Source of the DNA: Planctomycetota bacterium
GTDB lineage: Bacteria > Planctomycetota > Phycisphaerae > WQYP01
Direction: 5' to 3'
NCBI GenBank assembly: GCA_021805985.1
Contig: JAJZDN010000013.1
Coordinates: 1 to 64,000 of the forward strand
DNA length: 64,000 nucleotides
The notes under the pieces are model-generated. The model saw only the letters and a program-made list of their open reading frames with translations. It had not been told where the DNA came from and searched no databases. Shown here piece after piece: positions 18,063 to 26,221 of the stretch (position 1 is the stretch's first letter; every line of letters starts with the position of its first letter). A program made the translations under genes and the position numbers.

Positions 18063-19764
18063 AAGCGAGCCTGATTCTATTGCTGACATGCAGCCACAGT
18101 CCGGAGCCAGCGCGCCGGCAGCAATGCACAAAGCTGCACTGACTCGCCATGCGAATTTATTTTCCGGTCTTACCCTCGTATCACGTATCTTCGGTCTGCT
18201 GCGGGATAAAGCTTGCAGCTATTTTCTGGGCGTCGGCACTACCTGGTCCGCCTTTTGGATGGGATTCCAATTTCCTAATCTCTTCAGAAGAATTTTTGGC
18301 GAAGGCGCTCTAACCGCGGTATTTCTCCCGGTATACACACGGACCCGGAAAGAAAAGGGACAGGCAGCGGCAGATCAACTGGCGCGTTCGGTCATCGGTC
18401 TGCTGATTGCCACACTGACCACCATCACCATCATCGGCGAAGCGATTGTTATTCCTATCGCCTTGTCGCATAGCGTTTTACCGGCCAATCGCCTCGCGGC
18501 TGGAATGATCGCGGTCATGCTGCCCTTTTCCATTGCGGTATGTCTGGTGGCACTGTTGGCGGCGGTGACTACCGCATTTGATCGCTTCGCAGCGCAAGCC
18601 GCAGCACCGATTATTACCAATGTCGCGATGACGTTAGGTGCGGCGATACCCGTCTTTATTTGGACGCGGCATCTGTCCTTAACGTCGCGGATTTACTGGG
18701 TTGCTGGAGCCGTGGTGATTTCCGGACTGTTGCAGGTCCTGCTCATGGTCACGGCGGTAAGGCGAACGGGCTTTCGCTTTCGCGGGGCGTTGGTGCCTCA
18801 CGGAGAGGGCGTACGGGAAATTATTGCCAAAATGGCCCCAATGGTTCTGGGGCTTTCCGCCGTGCAACTGAACACGTTTCTGGATTCCCAGATTGCCTGG
18901 TGGTTTTCACCTGATGGCCATGGCGGCCGAAGCACCTTTACCATCGCGGGTCTGTTGGTGCACGTTCCAATGCTGGCCGGGGCGTTAGGAAAGTTGTCGG
19001 TAGCCCAGAGAATTTATTTGCTGCCGGTGGGTGTATTTGGTGTCGCAACAGCCACGGTCATTTTTCCGCGCCTCTCAGAAGCCGGAGCCGCCCAAGACGC
19101 TTCCCGCACGGGAGAATTACTGCGGCTTGGGTTACGGCGCAGCTTGTTTATCAGCCTGCCGACAACATTGGGCATGATCCTGATTTCCCAGCCGCTGATT
19201 TCTGCCATTTACCTTGGTGGAAAAGTCAGTGTGGCCGATGTGGCACAGGCTGTATGGACCGCCCGGTGGTTCTGCATAGGGATCTGGGCGTTTGAAATGC
19301 AAATGATTCTGGTGCGGGTATTTTACGCCTGGCGGGACGCCATGACACCCATGAAGGTTGCTGTGGGCATGGTAGGCCTTAATATCACACTGAATTTGTC
19401 GCTGATCTGGTTTATGCAGGAAGGCGGAATTGCCGCCAGCACCAGCATCTCCGCGATGGTGCAATGCGGAATTCTCCTGTTTATTCTGCGGCGGCGCATG
19501 AAACTTGAAAAGCTGGGCCAGGTGGCGCGCATGGCCGGAAAGTCATTATTGGGTGCGGGTATCATGGTGGCTTTCGGGGCAGCCTTGCTGTTGTTTATGC
19601 AGCGCAGCAGCTTACTAATTCCCCTGCCGCGCTGGCTGGCCGCCCTGATTGAACTATTAATTCTTGTGCCAACCTCCGCCTTGATTTACGGCCTGCTGAT
19701 GCGCTGGCTGCAAGTGCCGGAACTCGCCGATGTACCGATACTGCGGCGCTTGGCGAAGCGATAA
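18055..19764 (+). CDS. murJ: Lipid II flippase MurJ (MviN family)
   Basis: Polytopic inner-membrane protein that flips the peptidoglycan precursor lipid II. The family hallmark near the N-terminus is present (LTLVSRIFGLLRDKACSYFL, then FPNLFRRIFGEGALTAVFLPVY), followed by about 14 hydrophobic segments to the C-terminus (569 residues; usual length 510-550). ATG 18055 overlaps the thi stop by 8 bases; the longer in-frame start at 17950 lies inside the thi gene and is unlikely. The first ~40 residues are hydrophilic and poorly conserved. Its presence with lpxA supports a conventional peptidoglycan and outer membrane. The 3' end overlaps a minus-strand reading frame that probably is a gene remnant. 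Confidence 0.94.
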   Translation: MTESEPDSIADMQPQSGASAPAAMHKAALTRHANLFSGLTLVSRIFGLLRDKACSYFLGVGTTWSAFWMGFQFPNLFRRIFGEGALTAVFLPVYTRTRKEKGQAAADQLARSVIGLLIATLTTITIIGEAIVIPIALSHSVLPANRLAAGMIAVMLPFSIAVCLVALLAAVTTAFDRFAAQAAAPIITNVAMTLGAAIPVFIWTRHLSLTSRIYWVAGAVVISGLLQVLLMVTAVRRTGFRFRGALVPHGEGVREIIAKMAPMVLGLSAVQLNTFLDSQIAWWFSPDGHGGRSTFTIAGLLVHVPMLAGALGKLSVAQRIYLLPVGVFGVATATVIFPRLSEAGAAQDASRTGELLRLGLRRSLFISLPTTLGMILISQPLISAIYLGGKVSVADVAQAVWTARWFCIGIWAFEMQMILVRVFYAWRDAMTPMKVAVGMVGLNITLNLSLIWFMQEGGIAASTSISAMVQCGILLFILRRRMKLEKLGQVARMAGKSLLGAGIMVAFGAALLLFMQRSSLLIPLPRWLAALIELLILVPTSALIYGLLMRWLQVPELADVPILRRLAKR

Positions 19765-20226
19765 CGCCGGAAAAACATTACCCAACTTTAGGCTCACCCA
19801 GCGATAGTAGCTGCGGAATCCGGATTGGGTCACAGACATTTTGATGCGTAATCGGGAAAACAGGTTTTTCCGACCCGCCTCAAACAGTATGGCGTTATCC
19901 GTCGCAAGCACGCCTGCCGCCTGCATCAACAAAGGCACGGCATAGTTTTCCTCCGTAACGCCTCTGCCGTATTTCGCATCCAATGCCGCAGCATAGTTGA
20001 CCAGCCTGTCTGGTCGCAGGGGCCCAGCGAGGCGAGTTGCGGTATATCCAATCGAGATCCGCTGCCAGACCCGCACCCACATCATGTCGGTTGCCAGCAT
20101 AATCAGAAGAAGCACTACAAAACTTACCCCGATCTGCAACCATTTTGTGCGGGGCGCCGGTTTCGAGGTGACGCCAGCCATATTCATAATTCTGCTTCTT
20201 AACGATATATCCCCGCTGAAAGGCAT
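19657..20226 (-). pseudogene. Probable truncated membrane-anchored planctomycete protein
   Basis: The frame reads 189 codons and has one clear membrane segment (IGVSFVVLLLIMLATDMMWV). It is followed by LVNYAAALDAKYGRGVTEENYAVPLL, which resembles a pattern (LDxxxxxGVTxENNA) I associate with longer uncharacterised planctomycete proteins. The similarity seems to stop about 70 residues after this, and the last ~35 codons run antisense through the 3' end of murJ. That overlap and the abrupt loss of pattern suggest a 5' fragment of a once longer gene rather than an intact one. ATG at 20187 or 20181 is an equally good start. Confidence 0.4.
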
Positions 20227-20289
20227 TTCTGTTTAATTGCCGGGAAATGTTATACCATTTTTAGAAGCTATTGCGATGAGATTGGCCGA

Positions 20290-20718
20290 TTATAGCACCG
20301 TCCAATCCTTGCTATTAATGAAGGCTTCCGGCGTCATTACGGAAACGCTACAGCCTTGAAAATGGCGTAAATCGCGGGTGACAATCGCTGTGGCACCAGC
20401 CTGCAAAGCGCACTGGTATTGCACGGCATCCTCAAAATCTCGCAATGGCTCTGCTAGCGCTTCGCCGATGACCAAGCGATCCACGGGAAGCACTGTGAAG
20501 ATATCACACACTAAGCGGATTCCCCGCAGAGCTGTAGTGTGGTTCGCGGCGCGGCGCAAGAGATAGTAAAGCGTGGTGATGCTGGTGGCCGAAACCAGCC
20601 CGTCAACCGATCCCGTCTCACCGAGCGCCCATAGCGCAGCGGACGCCGCATAATGGGGCTCACGCCGGGCCAGCACGTCGAGAAGCACATTTATATCTAT
20701 CAGGACTTTCCGATTCAC
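20290..20718 (-). CDS. PIN-domain ribonuclease toxin (VapC-like)
   Basis: Predicted Mg-dependent RNase toxin. The PIN-domain acidic residues are in place: Asp8 in VLIDINVLLD, Asp94/Glu96/Asp97 in RDFEDAVQYQCA, and Asp116 in IVTRDLRHF. LVSATSITTLYYLL supplies the usual second-helix region. Length 142 is typical. The start codon overlaps the stop of the upstream antitoxin gene by 4 bases (ATGA), the usual coupling in type II toxin-antitoxin pairs. The substrate (tRNA, rRNA or mRNA) cannot be told from sequence. Confidence 0.9.
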   Translation of the reverse strand: MNRKVLIDINVLLDVLARREPHYAASAALWALGETGSVDGLVSATSITTLYYLLRRAANHTTALRGIRLVCDIFTVLPVDRLVIGEALAEPLRDFEDAVQYQCALQAGATAIVTRDLRHFQGCSVSVMTPEAFINSKDWTVL

Positions 20719-20957
20719 CGGCCATATCTCTCCGCCAACGCCTGTTCAATGAGCTTGCGATCTGATTTTCCGCGGGGCAGACGGACGATTCCGGAGGCCC
20801 GCCTCGTCAGGGGTGCCAGTTTGGACGGCTTGCCGCTTGCATCTAAGCTGCGAATGAGTTGACTGAACAAATCCGATACGCTGGTGCCGTTGAGCGCGGC
20901 AATCTTTTTCGCAAGATCAATTACTTCCGGGGCAGCATTAAGTGTGAGCTTCGACAT
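20715..20957 (-). CDS. DUF6364-type antitoxin
   Basis: Cognate antitoxin of the PIN toxin. ATG 20957 is chosen over upstream in-frame ATGs because GGAG lies 9 bases before it, giving an 80-residue protein. The N-terminal MSKLTLNAAPEVIDLAKKIA followed by LNGTSVSDLFSQLI looks like the ribbon-helix-helix DNA-binding domain of DUF6364 proteins. The C-terminal part (GIVRLPRGKSDRKLIEQAL) is the usual toxin-binding tail. It presumably represses its own promoter at the tandem repeats just upstream. Confidence 0.85.
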   Translation of the reverse strand: MSKLTLNAAPEVIDLAKKIAALNGTSVSDLFSQLIRSLDASGKPSKLAPLTRRASGIVRLPRGKSDRKLIEQALAERYGR

Positions 20958-20991
20958 TAACCGTACTCCGGACACGCATTCCAATAGTACG

Positions 20992-21020
20992 ACTATACTC
21001 ATCAAATATTTATCAGGCAA
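20992..21020 (-). promoter_or_regulatory. Promoter of the PIN toxin-antitoxin operon
   Basis: On the minus strand: -35 TTGCCT (21015-21020), 17-base spacer, -10 TATAGT (20992-20997). It lies 35 bases upstream of the antitoxin start. Confidence 0.65.
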
Positions 21021-21056
21021 GTCATCAGTTGCCGTTATGTCATCAGTTGCCGTTAC
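21021..21056. repeat. 18-bp tandem repeat, candidate operator of the TA operon
   Basis: Two copies of an 18-base unit (GTCATCAGTTGCCGTTA plus one base, 17 of 18 identical), at 21021-21038 and 21039-21056. They directly abut the -35 box of the toxin-antitoxin promoter. This suits binding by a ribbon-helix-helix antitoxin, though that is inferred from position. Confidence 0.6.
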
Positions 21057-21203
21057 GCCGTAAATGACAACTGCGTGGCGCTGATGCGGACGGGCATTTT
21101 AAGGAAGTTTTGTCCCATAACTTCAGAATGCCGCAGAGCGATGCGGATTTCATTTTTCGGGCGCCTTGGTTAGTCGTTCGTGCTGGTGCCGTAATTCGAT
21201 AAT

Positions 21204-22139
21204 TTATTCCGCCGCTGCGGAAGCGACGGGTGCGAGATTGGCGGGTTGTGCCGAGAGTAAATCCGGGCTGTAGTGACACACGGTGACTTTCCCGGAATCT
21301 ACCGCCAGCCAGGTTGCGGGTAATTCCGTCCAGCAGCCGCTGTTGAAGTAATCAATGCCCCCCTCACTGGCGGCCGCGCAGTGGTGTGTGTGGCCGCATA
21401 TGACCGCATCGCATCCCAGGCGGCGTGCGTAGGCGATGGATTTCCGTTGTACCTTTTCCAGGCAATGCAGAAAAATTTTGGACCGTGCCTTGGCCAATCG
21501 CGCGATGTAATGGCGGCGATCAACCTGCTGCAGCGTGTTGTATATCAGGTCGCCAATCCACGTAAGTACGGGGTGATCGTCAATAAAATCATCAAAAATA
21601 TGCCCGTGCAGTACCAGTATGCGTCGCTGGCCGGAAGTGAAGATAAATTCATTCAGTACCTGCACGCCCAGCAGATGTGAAACAATTTCCGCCGGCCCAT
21701 CATGGTTGCCGCAGGTCCAGATGACTTCCATTTTATCCGACAAATGGCGGATCATGGAGAGCACTTTCCAGTGCGTCTTTTTTAACCGCCGAAAGTCGAT
21801 GGAATCAAACACGTCACCGTTGATAATCAGCCGCCGCGTGCTGATGCGCCCTGCCAGAATATCCTCCAGAAAACGGATCACCAGCTTGGCCTGACAATTA
21901 TCGCATCCCAGATGAATATCCGAAATAATCACCGCGTCTAACGGGGGTTGCGGACTGTTATTTCGCGGCGGCAGGGAGGACGGCCCACATCCAGAAGCAA
22001 TTGTTGCGATATTCCATTTCTGTTCAGGAAGCAGGCTATTACGGCCGGAGATGGTGATGTCAGTCTTCGCACCCACAACCGCACCAGGATTGGCCGAAAG
22101 TGATGAAAAAGCGATTTGTCTGCACATGTCCATAGCCAA
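21204..22139 (-). CDS. LpxH-like metallophosphoesterase (UDP-2,3-diacylglucosamine hydrolase-like)
   Basis: Calcineurin-like phosphoesterase with all metal motifs in order: SDIHLG, NGDVFDSID, CGNHD, LHGHIFDD and GHTHHC. The arrangement, with a helical insertion (VDRRHYIARLAKARSKIF) between the fourth and fifth motifs, is that of the LpxH group, which cleaves UDP-diacylglucosamine to lipid X in lipid A synthesis. Since lpxA is in the same window, that role is plausible, but related COG2908 proteins act on other substrates. The catalytic domain begins near residue 65; the preceding stretch is poorly ordered and Ser/Pro/Asn-rich, so the real start may lie downstream of 22139. The C-terminal tail after the last motif is short and Ala-rich. 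Confidence 0.75.
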   Translation of the reverse strand: MAMDMCRQIAFSSLSANPGAVVGAKTDITISGRNSLLPEQKWNIATIASGCGPSSLPPRNNSPQPPLDAVIISDIHLGCDNCQAKLVIRFLEDILAGRISTRRLIINGDVFDSIDFRRLKKTHWKVLSMIRHLSDKMEVIWTCGNHDGPAEIVSHLLGVQVLNEFIFTSGQRRILVLHGHIFDDFIDDHPVLTWIGDLIYNTLQQVDRRHYIARLAKARSKIFLHCLEKVQRKSIAYARRLGCDAVICGHTHHCAAASEGGIDYFNSGCWTELPATWLAVDSGKVTVCHYSPDLLSAQPANLAPVASAAAE

Positions 22140-22376
22140 ATGTTATGCGATGAATATTTGGACATTCAAAACTCTGCGCTAAGGAAGTGATAGCCCGCCA
22201 CGGCCCATAACTAAAAGCCAACAGCGCGCTCCGACGCCCCAGAATCCGTCTGGCATCGAATCGTCAATGAGGCCCGAAACGAAACATTGCCCCCGTCTTG
22301 CGGTCCCCGTCTTGCGGAATGACAGCCTGTGCGGGAATAGTTAAAATATTACGGTGTTTGTAGCGGAATTAAGGAT

Positions 22377-22619
22377 TTGAAAAAGCAAATTTTAATTATT
22401 GCAGGGCCAAATGGTGCGGGCAAGACGACGTTTGCCCGGGAGTTCCTTCCTAACGAGGCTAAATGCAGCCTTTTCATTAACGCGGATTTGATCGCGGCGG
22501 GGCTGTCGCCTTTCGCGCCTGAACTGAAGGCTTTGCAGGCTGGCCGGATAATGCTGGACCAAATAATAGCGAACGTTCATGCCGGAAAAAGCTTTGGGTC
22601 GGATCTATGCTTGCTGTAG
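22377..22619 (+). pseudogene. Truncated zeta-toxin-like P-loop ATPase
   Basis: Opens with a well-formed Walker A (IIAGPNGAGKTTFAREFL) followed by FINADLIAAGLSPF, the pattern of small zeta-toxin/UDP-sugar kinase-like P-loop proteins. The frame stops after 80 codons at AGKSFGSDLCLL, exactly where intact members continue GKSFxFETT into the substrate-binding half (usual length about 190-200). The rest is absent; the next gene begins 52 bases later. TTG 22377 would be the start, with AAGGA only 2 bases away. A decayed remnant, perhaps cut off when the GH3 cluster was placed next to it. Confidence 0.7.
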
Positions 22620-22670
22620 TGAGCTATGTATTGAACTTCGGCAAAAAATTGTGCAACCCTTGGAGGCATC

Positions 22671-25600
22671 GTGTCGATCAGCAGATGTATTATCCTAATT
22701 TCGATTCCGCAGTTGATGGCGCTATTTTGCCTGAATCTGTTCGTCCCTACCTTGGCTGCTTCAGTGCCGCCGTCCAAGCTGACGGCGTTTAATGCTGCCG
22801 CAGCCAATCTGATTGCCAATGGAGATTTTTCAGCCAATGCCCAGGGGTATACGCATTCCCCGGGTTATTCGGGGCACGGTAACCCAACCGGTCCAGCATT
22901 CTGGAATAATGGCAACGCTGTTAATGCTGGCATCAACGGTGGCGATACCACGACGGGGGGTCCTTTTTCCCCGGTAAGCAGCACCGCAGTGCGCGATTTT
23001 GCATTTCTGCAAGGTGCGGGAACAACCTTATCGCAAACCGTGGTCACTGCGCCGGGCAAGGCCTACGTCCTTTCCTATGCGGCGGCGGCGCGTGGCAGCG
23101 ATGTGCCAGCCAATCACGATGCCCTGCGTGTCATCATTGCTAATGCTGTCGATGGCCGGACCATCACTTCAGCGGTCCCATCAACCACGCCTTCAGCATT
23201 CACAATGTTCGCTTTAACATTCACCGCTGCATCAAGCTCCACGCGTATTGAATTTATCAATGCAAGTCCGGCCGGCGCATTAGCGGGTGGTACCGTGGAT
23301 GTTTCAAATGTGACGTTGGTAACACCATCGCTGGAAAAAAATACTGCACCAGCGCCAAGCGCCATTGAATATTCCCCAATCGGTTTGACCGCAGAACAGA
23401 TCAACAGCCGAGCGAATATGTTGTTGCGGCGTATGACGCTGGCGGAAAAAGTGAGACTGCTTTCCGGCAACAGCGGCGGATCGATGCACTCAGTTAAAGC
23501 GGTTGGTATTCCATCTATAAAAGTCAGCGACGCCACGGTGGGTGTTGTGGACTGCGGGCCTTCCACCGCTTATCCGGCTGCGCCATGCTTAACGGCATCC
23601 TGGGATCGCAAGTTGGGCCGCCTGGAAGGGGGGCACATTGGTATGGATGCACGTGCCAAGCATGTGGGCATTTTGCTGGGGCCGGGGTTAAATGTTCTCC
23701 GGCAACCGCAGAACGGGCGCAGCATGGAATACATTGGAGGCGAAGATCCATTTCTCGCTGCGCAAATGGTGGTGCCTTATATTCAGGCCCTGCAATCAGA
23801 GGATGTGGCGGCGTGCTGCAAGCACTTCGTGGGCAACGAAATTGAAACCATGCGGCCCTGGATTAACTGCGTCATTGGCCGCCGGGCGCTGGAGGAGATT
23901 TATCTACCCCCGTTCCGGGCAGCCGTACGTCAGGGGCACGCGTGGGCCTTGATGGCAGCGTGCAATCGCATCAACGGCCACTATGGTTCGGAGAATCATT
24001 TCCTACTGACCGATATCCTGCGTAAAACCTGGGGGTTCAAAGGGTTGACCATGTCCGATTGGGGATGTGTGTATGACACGCTGGGCAACCTCACCGCCGG
24101 GCTTAATGTGGAAATGCCCGCCACCAATAAATATTCCCTTAGCTCTATCAGCAGCCTTCTCAAAGCACATAAAATTCCCATGGCACTGGTGAATCAGCGC
24201 GTACGCCAGATTCTTCGCCTGATTGTGGCGATGGGTTTTAATGATCCCAACAATCCCTTCCTTCATCGGGCCGCCAATACCTCCGGCGATGGCGCGGTGG
24301 TTGATCAAGTCGCTGCGGAGGGAACGGTATTGCTGAAAAATCAGAACCACATTCTGCCGTTAAATTCGTCGCGCACTATGAATGTCGTGTTCATCGGTCC
24401 CTGGGCCACGCGGGTAGTTACCGGCGGTGGCGGAAGCTCCCATGTAACACCGAATGTAACGCCGCTGCCGCTGTTTGACGCGCTTAAGCAGGTGGCCGGC
24501 CCACATGTGCATCTCGCCACCATACCGTGGAATGATACCTATAAACAATTTTGGGGCACGGGTGTGTTAACTACTCCCAGCGGCAAGCCGGGCGTGGTTG
24601 CTGCGTATTATTCCAATGGCAGCTTTGGTGGAAATCCAAGGCGGATTATCCAACGGAATATTTCTCTGGACGCAACGCTCTCCTTTAATGCCAAGTCGTC
24701 CGGCACTAAGGCGAACGACCGCGCCGCCAATTTAATGGCGGCGGTGACCGCGGCTACCCACAAGGCCCGTCTGGGAAAAGCTCCCATAAGCGTGGTATGG
24801 AAGGCCGCAATTCATCCCACGGTCACCGGCGAATACAGTTTTATCTGTGCGGTAAACGGATCAGGGGAAGTTTACCTTGATGGCCGAAGGATCATTGATT
24901 TGTGGCTGCCGTTCTGGCAAAACCCCGCGCATCCGCTCAAAGGGGCGTTAACGACCGTGCTTCTACACGGAGGAGAAACATATCAAGTGCGGGTGGTGTA
25001 TCGCAGCTTGGCCAATAAACCCGCAGTGATCGGCTTTGGCTGGGTGCCGCGGAAAAGCGTGCACCTGTTCACCGCATCCCAGCGCCGCACAATACGTCGT
25101 GCCAATGCGATAATCGCCTGCATGGGATTCAACCAGACCATTCAGCGTGAGCAGGCGGACCGCCCCTACAACCTTACCGGCCCGCAAAATGAATATCTGC
25201 GGGATGCCGCGATGCTCAACCCGCGCACTATCGCCGTGGTTTATGCCGGTGCCGGCGTGGGCATGGAAAAATGGGTTCATCATGTAGCGGCTCTGCTATG
25301 GGGATGGTATCCGGGCCAAACCGGCAATATTTCGATCGCCAAAATAATTGTCGGACAAATTGATCCCAGCGGTCATTTGCCCGATACCTTCAGCAGGTAT
25401 TGGCGCAACGAAGCGGCTTATCACCATTTTCCGGGCTATCCGGGCGTGTTTAATCACCGCTGGCAGGCGGAGCCGGCGTATGCGGGTTTCCCCAGCGGTG
25501 TCGGTGCGACCTGTAAATTTGTGGAAGGCATGGACATTGGATACCGCTGGTATGACTGCAAACATATCCGTCCGCTGTTTCCCTTTGGCTTCGGGCTTTC

Positions 25601-25964
25601 TTATACCACGTTTGCGCTTAGTCATTTGCAAGTGACCTCCACGGGTGCTGGCCCACAGCGACGTGTTGTAGCGCATGTAACAGTGACCAACACCGGCCAT
25701 CGCGCCGGGGCGGAGATGGTGCAGTTATATGTGCATCCGCCGTTGGGCGACTCGCCGCGCCGCGTTGTACAAAAATTGGAGGGCTTTAAGCGCGTAACCT
25801 TGAATCCGGGTCAAAGTAAAACGGTAACCATGCGTTTGAACTGGAAGGCTTTTGCCACGTTTGACACCCGTGAAAATTCCTGGATTGTTCCTCCGGGAGC
25901 CTATGGCGTGGCTGTGGGAACGTCTAGCCAGAATGAGCCATTATATAAGGCGGTGGTGTGGTGA
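22671..25964 (+). CDS. GH3 beta-glucosidase with N-terminal carbohydrate-binding-like and PA14 domains
   Basis: Exported GH3 exo-hydrolase, 1097 residues. GTG 22671 has an excellent GGAGG 4 bases upstream and starts a signal peptide (IILISIPQLMALFCLNLFVP). Residues ~45-205 form a beta-sandwich (NLIANGDFSANAQGY ... NVTLV) like DUF642/CBM-type domains. Then comes the GH3 N-domain (RMTLAEKVRLLSG, CCKHFVGNEIE) with nucleophile Asp463 in LTMSDWG. The C-domain is interrupted by a PA14 insertion (about residues 640-810, VAAYYSNGSFGG ... YLDGRRIIDLW), as in GH3 enzymes with restricted substrate choice. FPFGFGLSYTTF and a C-terminal fibronectin-III-like domain (VTNTGHRAGAEMVQLYV) complete it. It heads the second glycosidase cluster. 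Confidence 0.93.
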   Translation: MSISRCIILISIPQLMALFCLNLFVPTLAASVPPSKLTAFNAAAANLIANGDFSANAQGYTHSPGYSGHGNPTGPAFWNNGNAVNAGINGGDTTTGGPFSPVSSTAVRDFAFLQGAGTTLSQTVVTAPGKAYVLSYAAAARGSDVPANHDALRVIIANAVDGRTITSAVPSTTPSAFTMFALTFTAASSSTRIEFINASPAGALAGGTVDVSNVTLVTPSLEKNTAPAPSAIEYSPIGLTAEQINSRANMLLRRMTLAEKVRLLSGNSGGSMHSVKAVGIPSIKVSDATVGVVDCGPSTAYPAAPCLTASWDRKLGRLEGGHIGMDARAKHVGILLGPGLNVLRQPQNGRSMEYIGGEDPFLAAQMVVPYIQALQSEDVAACCKHFVGNEIETMRPWINCVIGRRALEEIYLPPFRAAVRQGHAWALMAACNRINGHYGSENHFLLTDILRKTWGFKGLTMSDWGCVYDTLGNLTAGLNVEMPATNKYSLSSISSLLKAHKIPMALVNQRVRQILRLIVAMGFNDPNNPFLHRAANTSGDGAVVDQVAAEGTVLLKNQNHILPLNSSRTMNVVFIGPWATRVVTGGGGSSHVTPNVTPLPLFDALKQVAGPHVHLATIPWNDTYKQFWGTGVLTTPSGKPGVVAAYYSNGSFGGNPRRIIQRNISLDATLSFNAKSSGTKANDRAANLMAAVTAATHKARLGKAPISVVWKAAIHPTVTGEYSFICAVNGSGEVYLDGRRIIDLWLPFWQNPAHPLKGALTTVLLHGGETYQVRVVYRSLANKPAVIGFGWVPRKSVHLFTASQRRTIRRANAIIACMGFNQTIQREQADRPYNLTGPQNEYLRDAAMLNPRTIAVVYAGAGVGMEKWVHHVAALLWGWYPGQTGNISIAKIIVGQIDPSGHLPDTFSRYWRNEAAYHHFPGYPGVFNHRWQAEPAYAGFPSGVGATCKFVEGMDIGYRWYDCKHIRPLFPFGFGLSYTTFALSHLQVTSTGAGPQRRVVAHVTVTNTGHRAGAEMVQLYVHPPLGDSPRRVVQKLEGFKRVTLNPGQSKTVTMRLNWKAFATFDTRENSWIVPPGAYGVAVGTSSQNEPLYKAVVW

Positions 25965-26110
25965 TTGGGTAATTGCAGATGCTGACGATAATGGTGCGGC
26001 GGACCATCTAAGCTTCGTGTTAATGGCCCTCGGCGGTTGACGCCAGTGCGTGGAAACCGGAGATGCGCGTTGGGCCATGCTGGGGCGGAATAAAAATTCT
26101 CGCAGTGATT

Positions 26111-26142
26111 GGTAGATTCCCTAACAGGTAGATTCCCTAACA
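26111..26142. repeat. 16-bp perfect tandem duplication
   Basis: Two identical copies of GGTAGATTCCCTAACA, at 26111-26126 and 26127-26142, in the 257-base gap between the GH3 and GH78 genes, about 80 bases before the GH78 start. Could be a binding site or a simple slippage duplication. Confidence 0.7.
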
Positions 26143-26221
26143 GCTTGTATCTTACCAGCTGTTGGTTTAACGTAACGCGTGCATCACGTGCTTCAGGCAG
26201 TTTGTCTTTTGGAGAAAAAAA

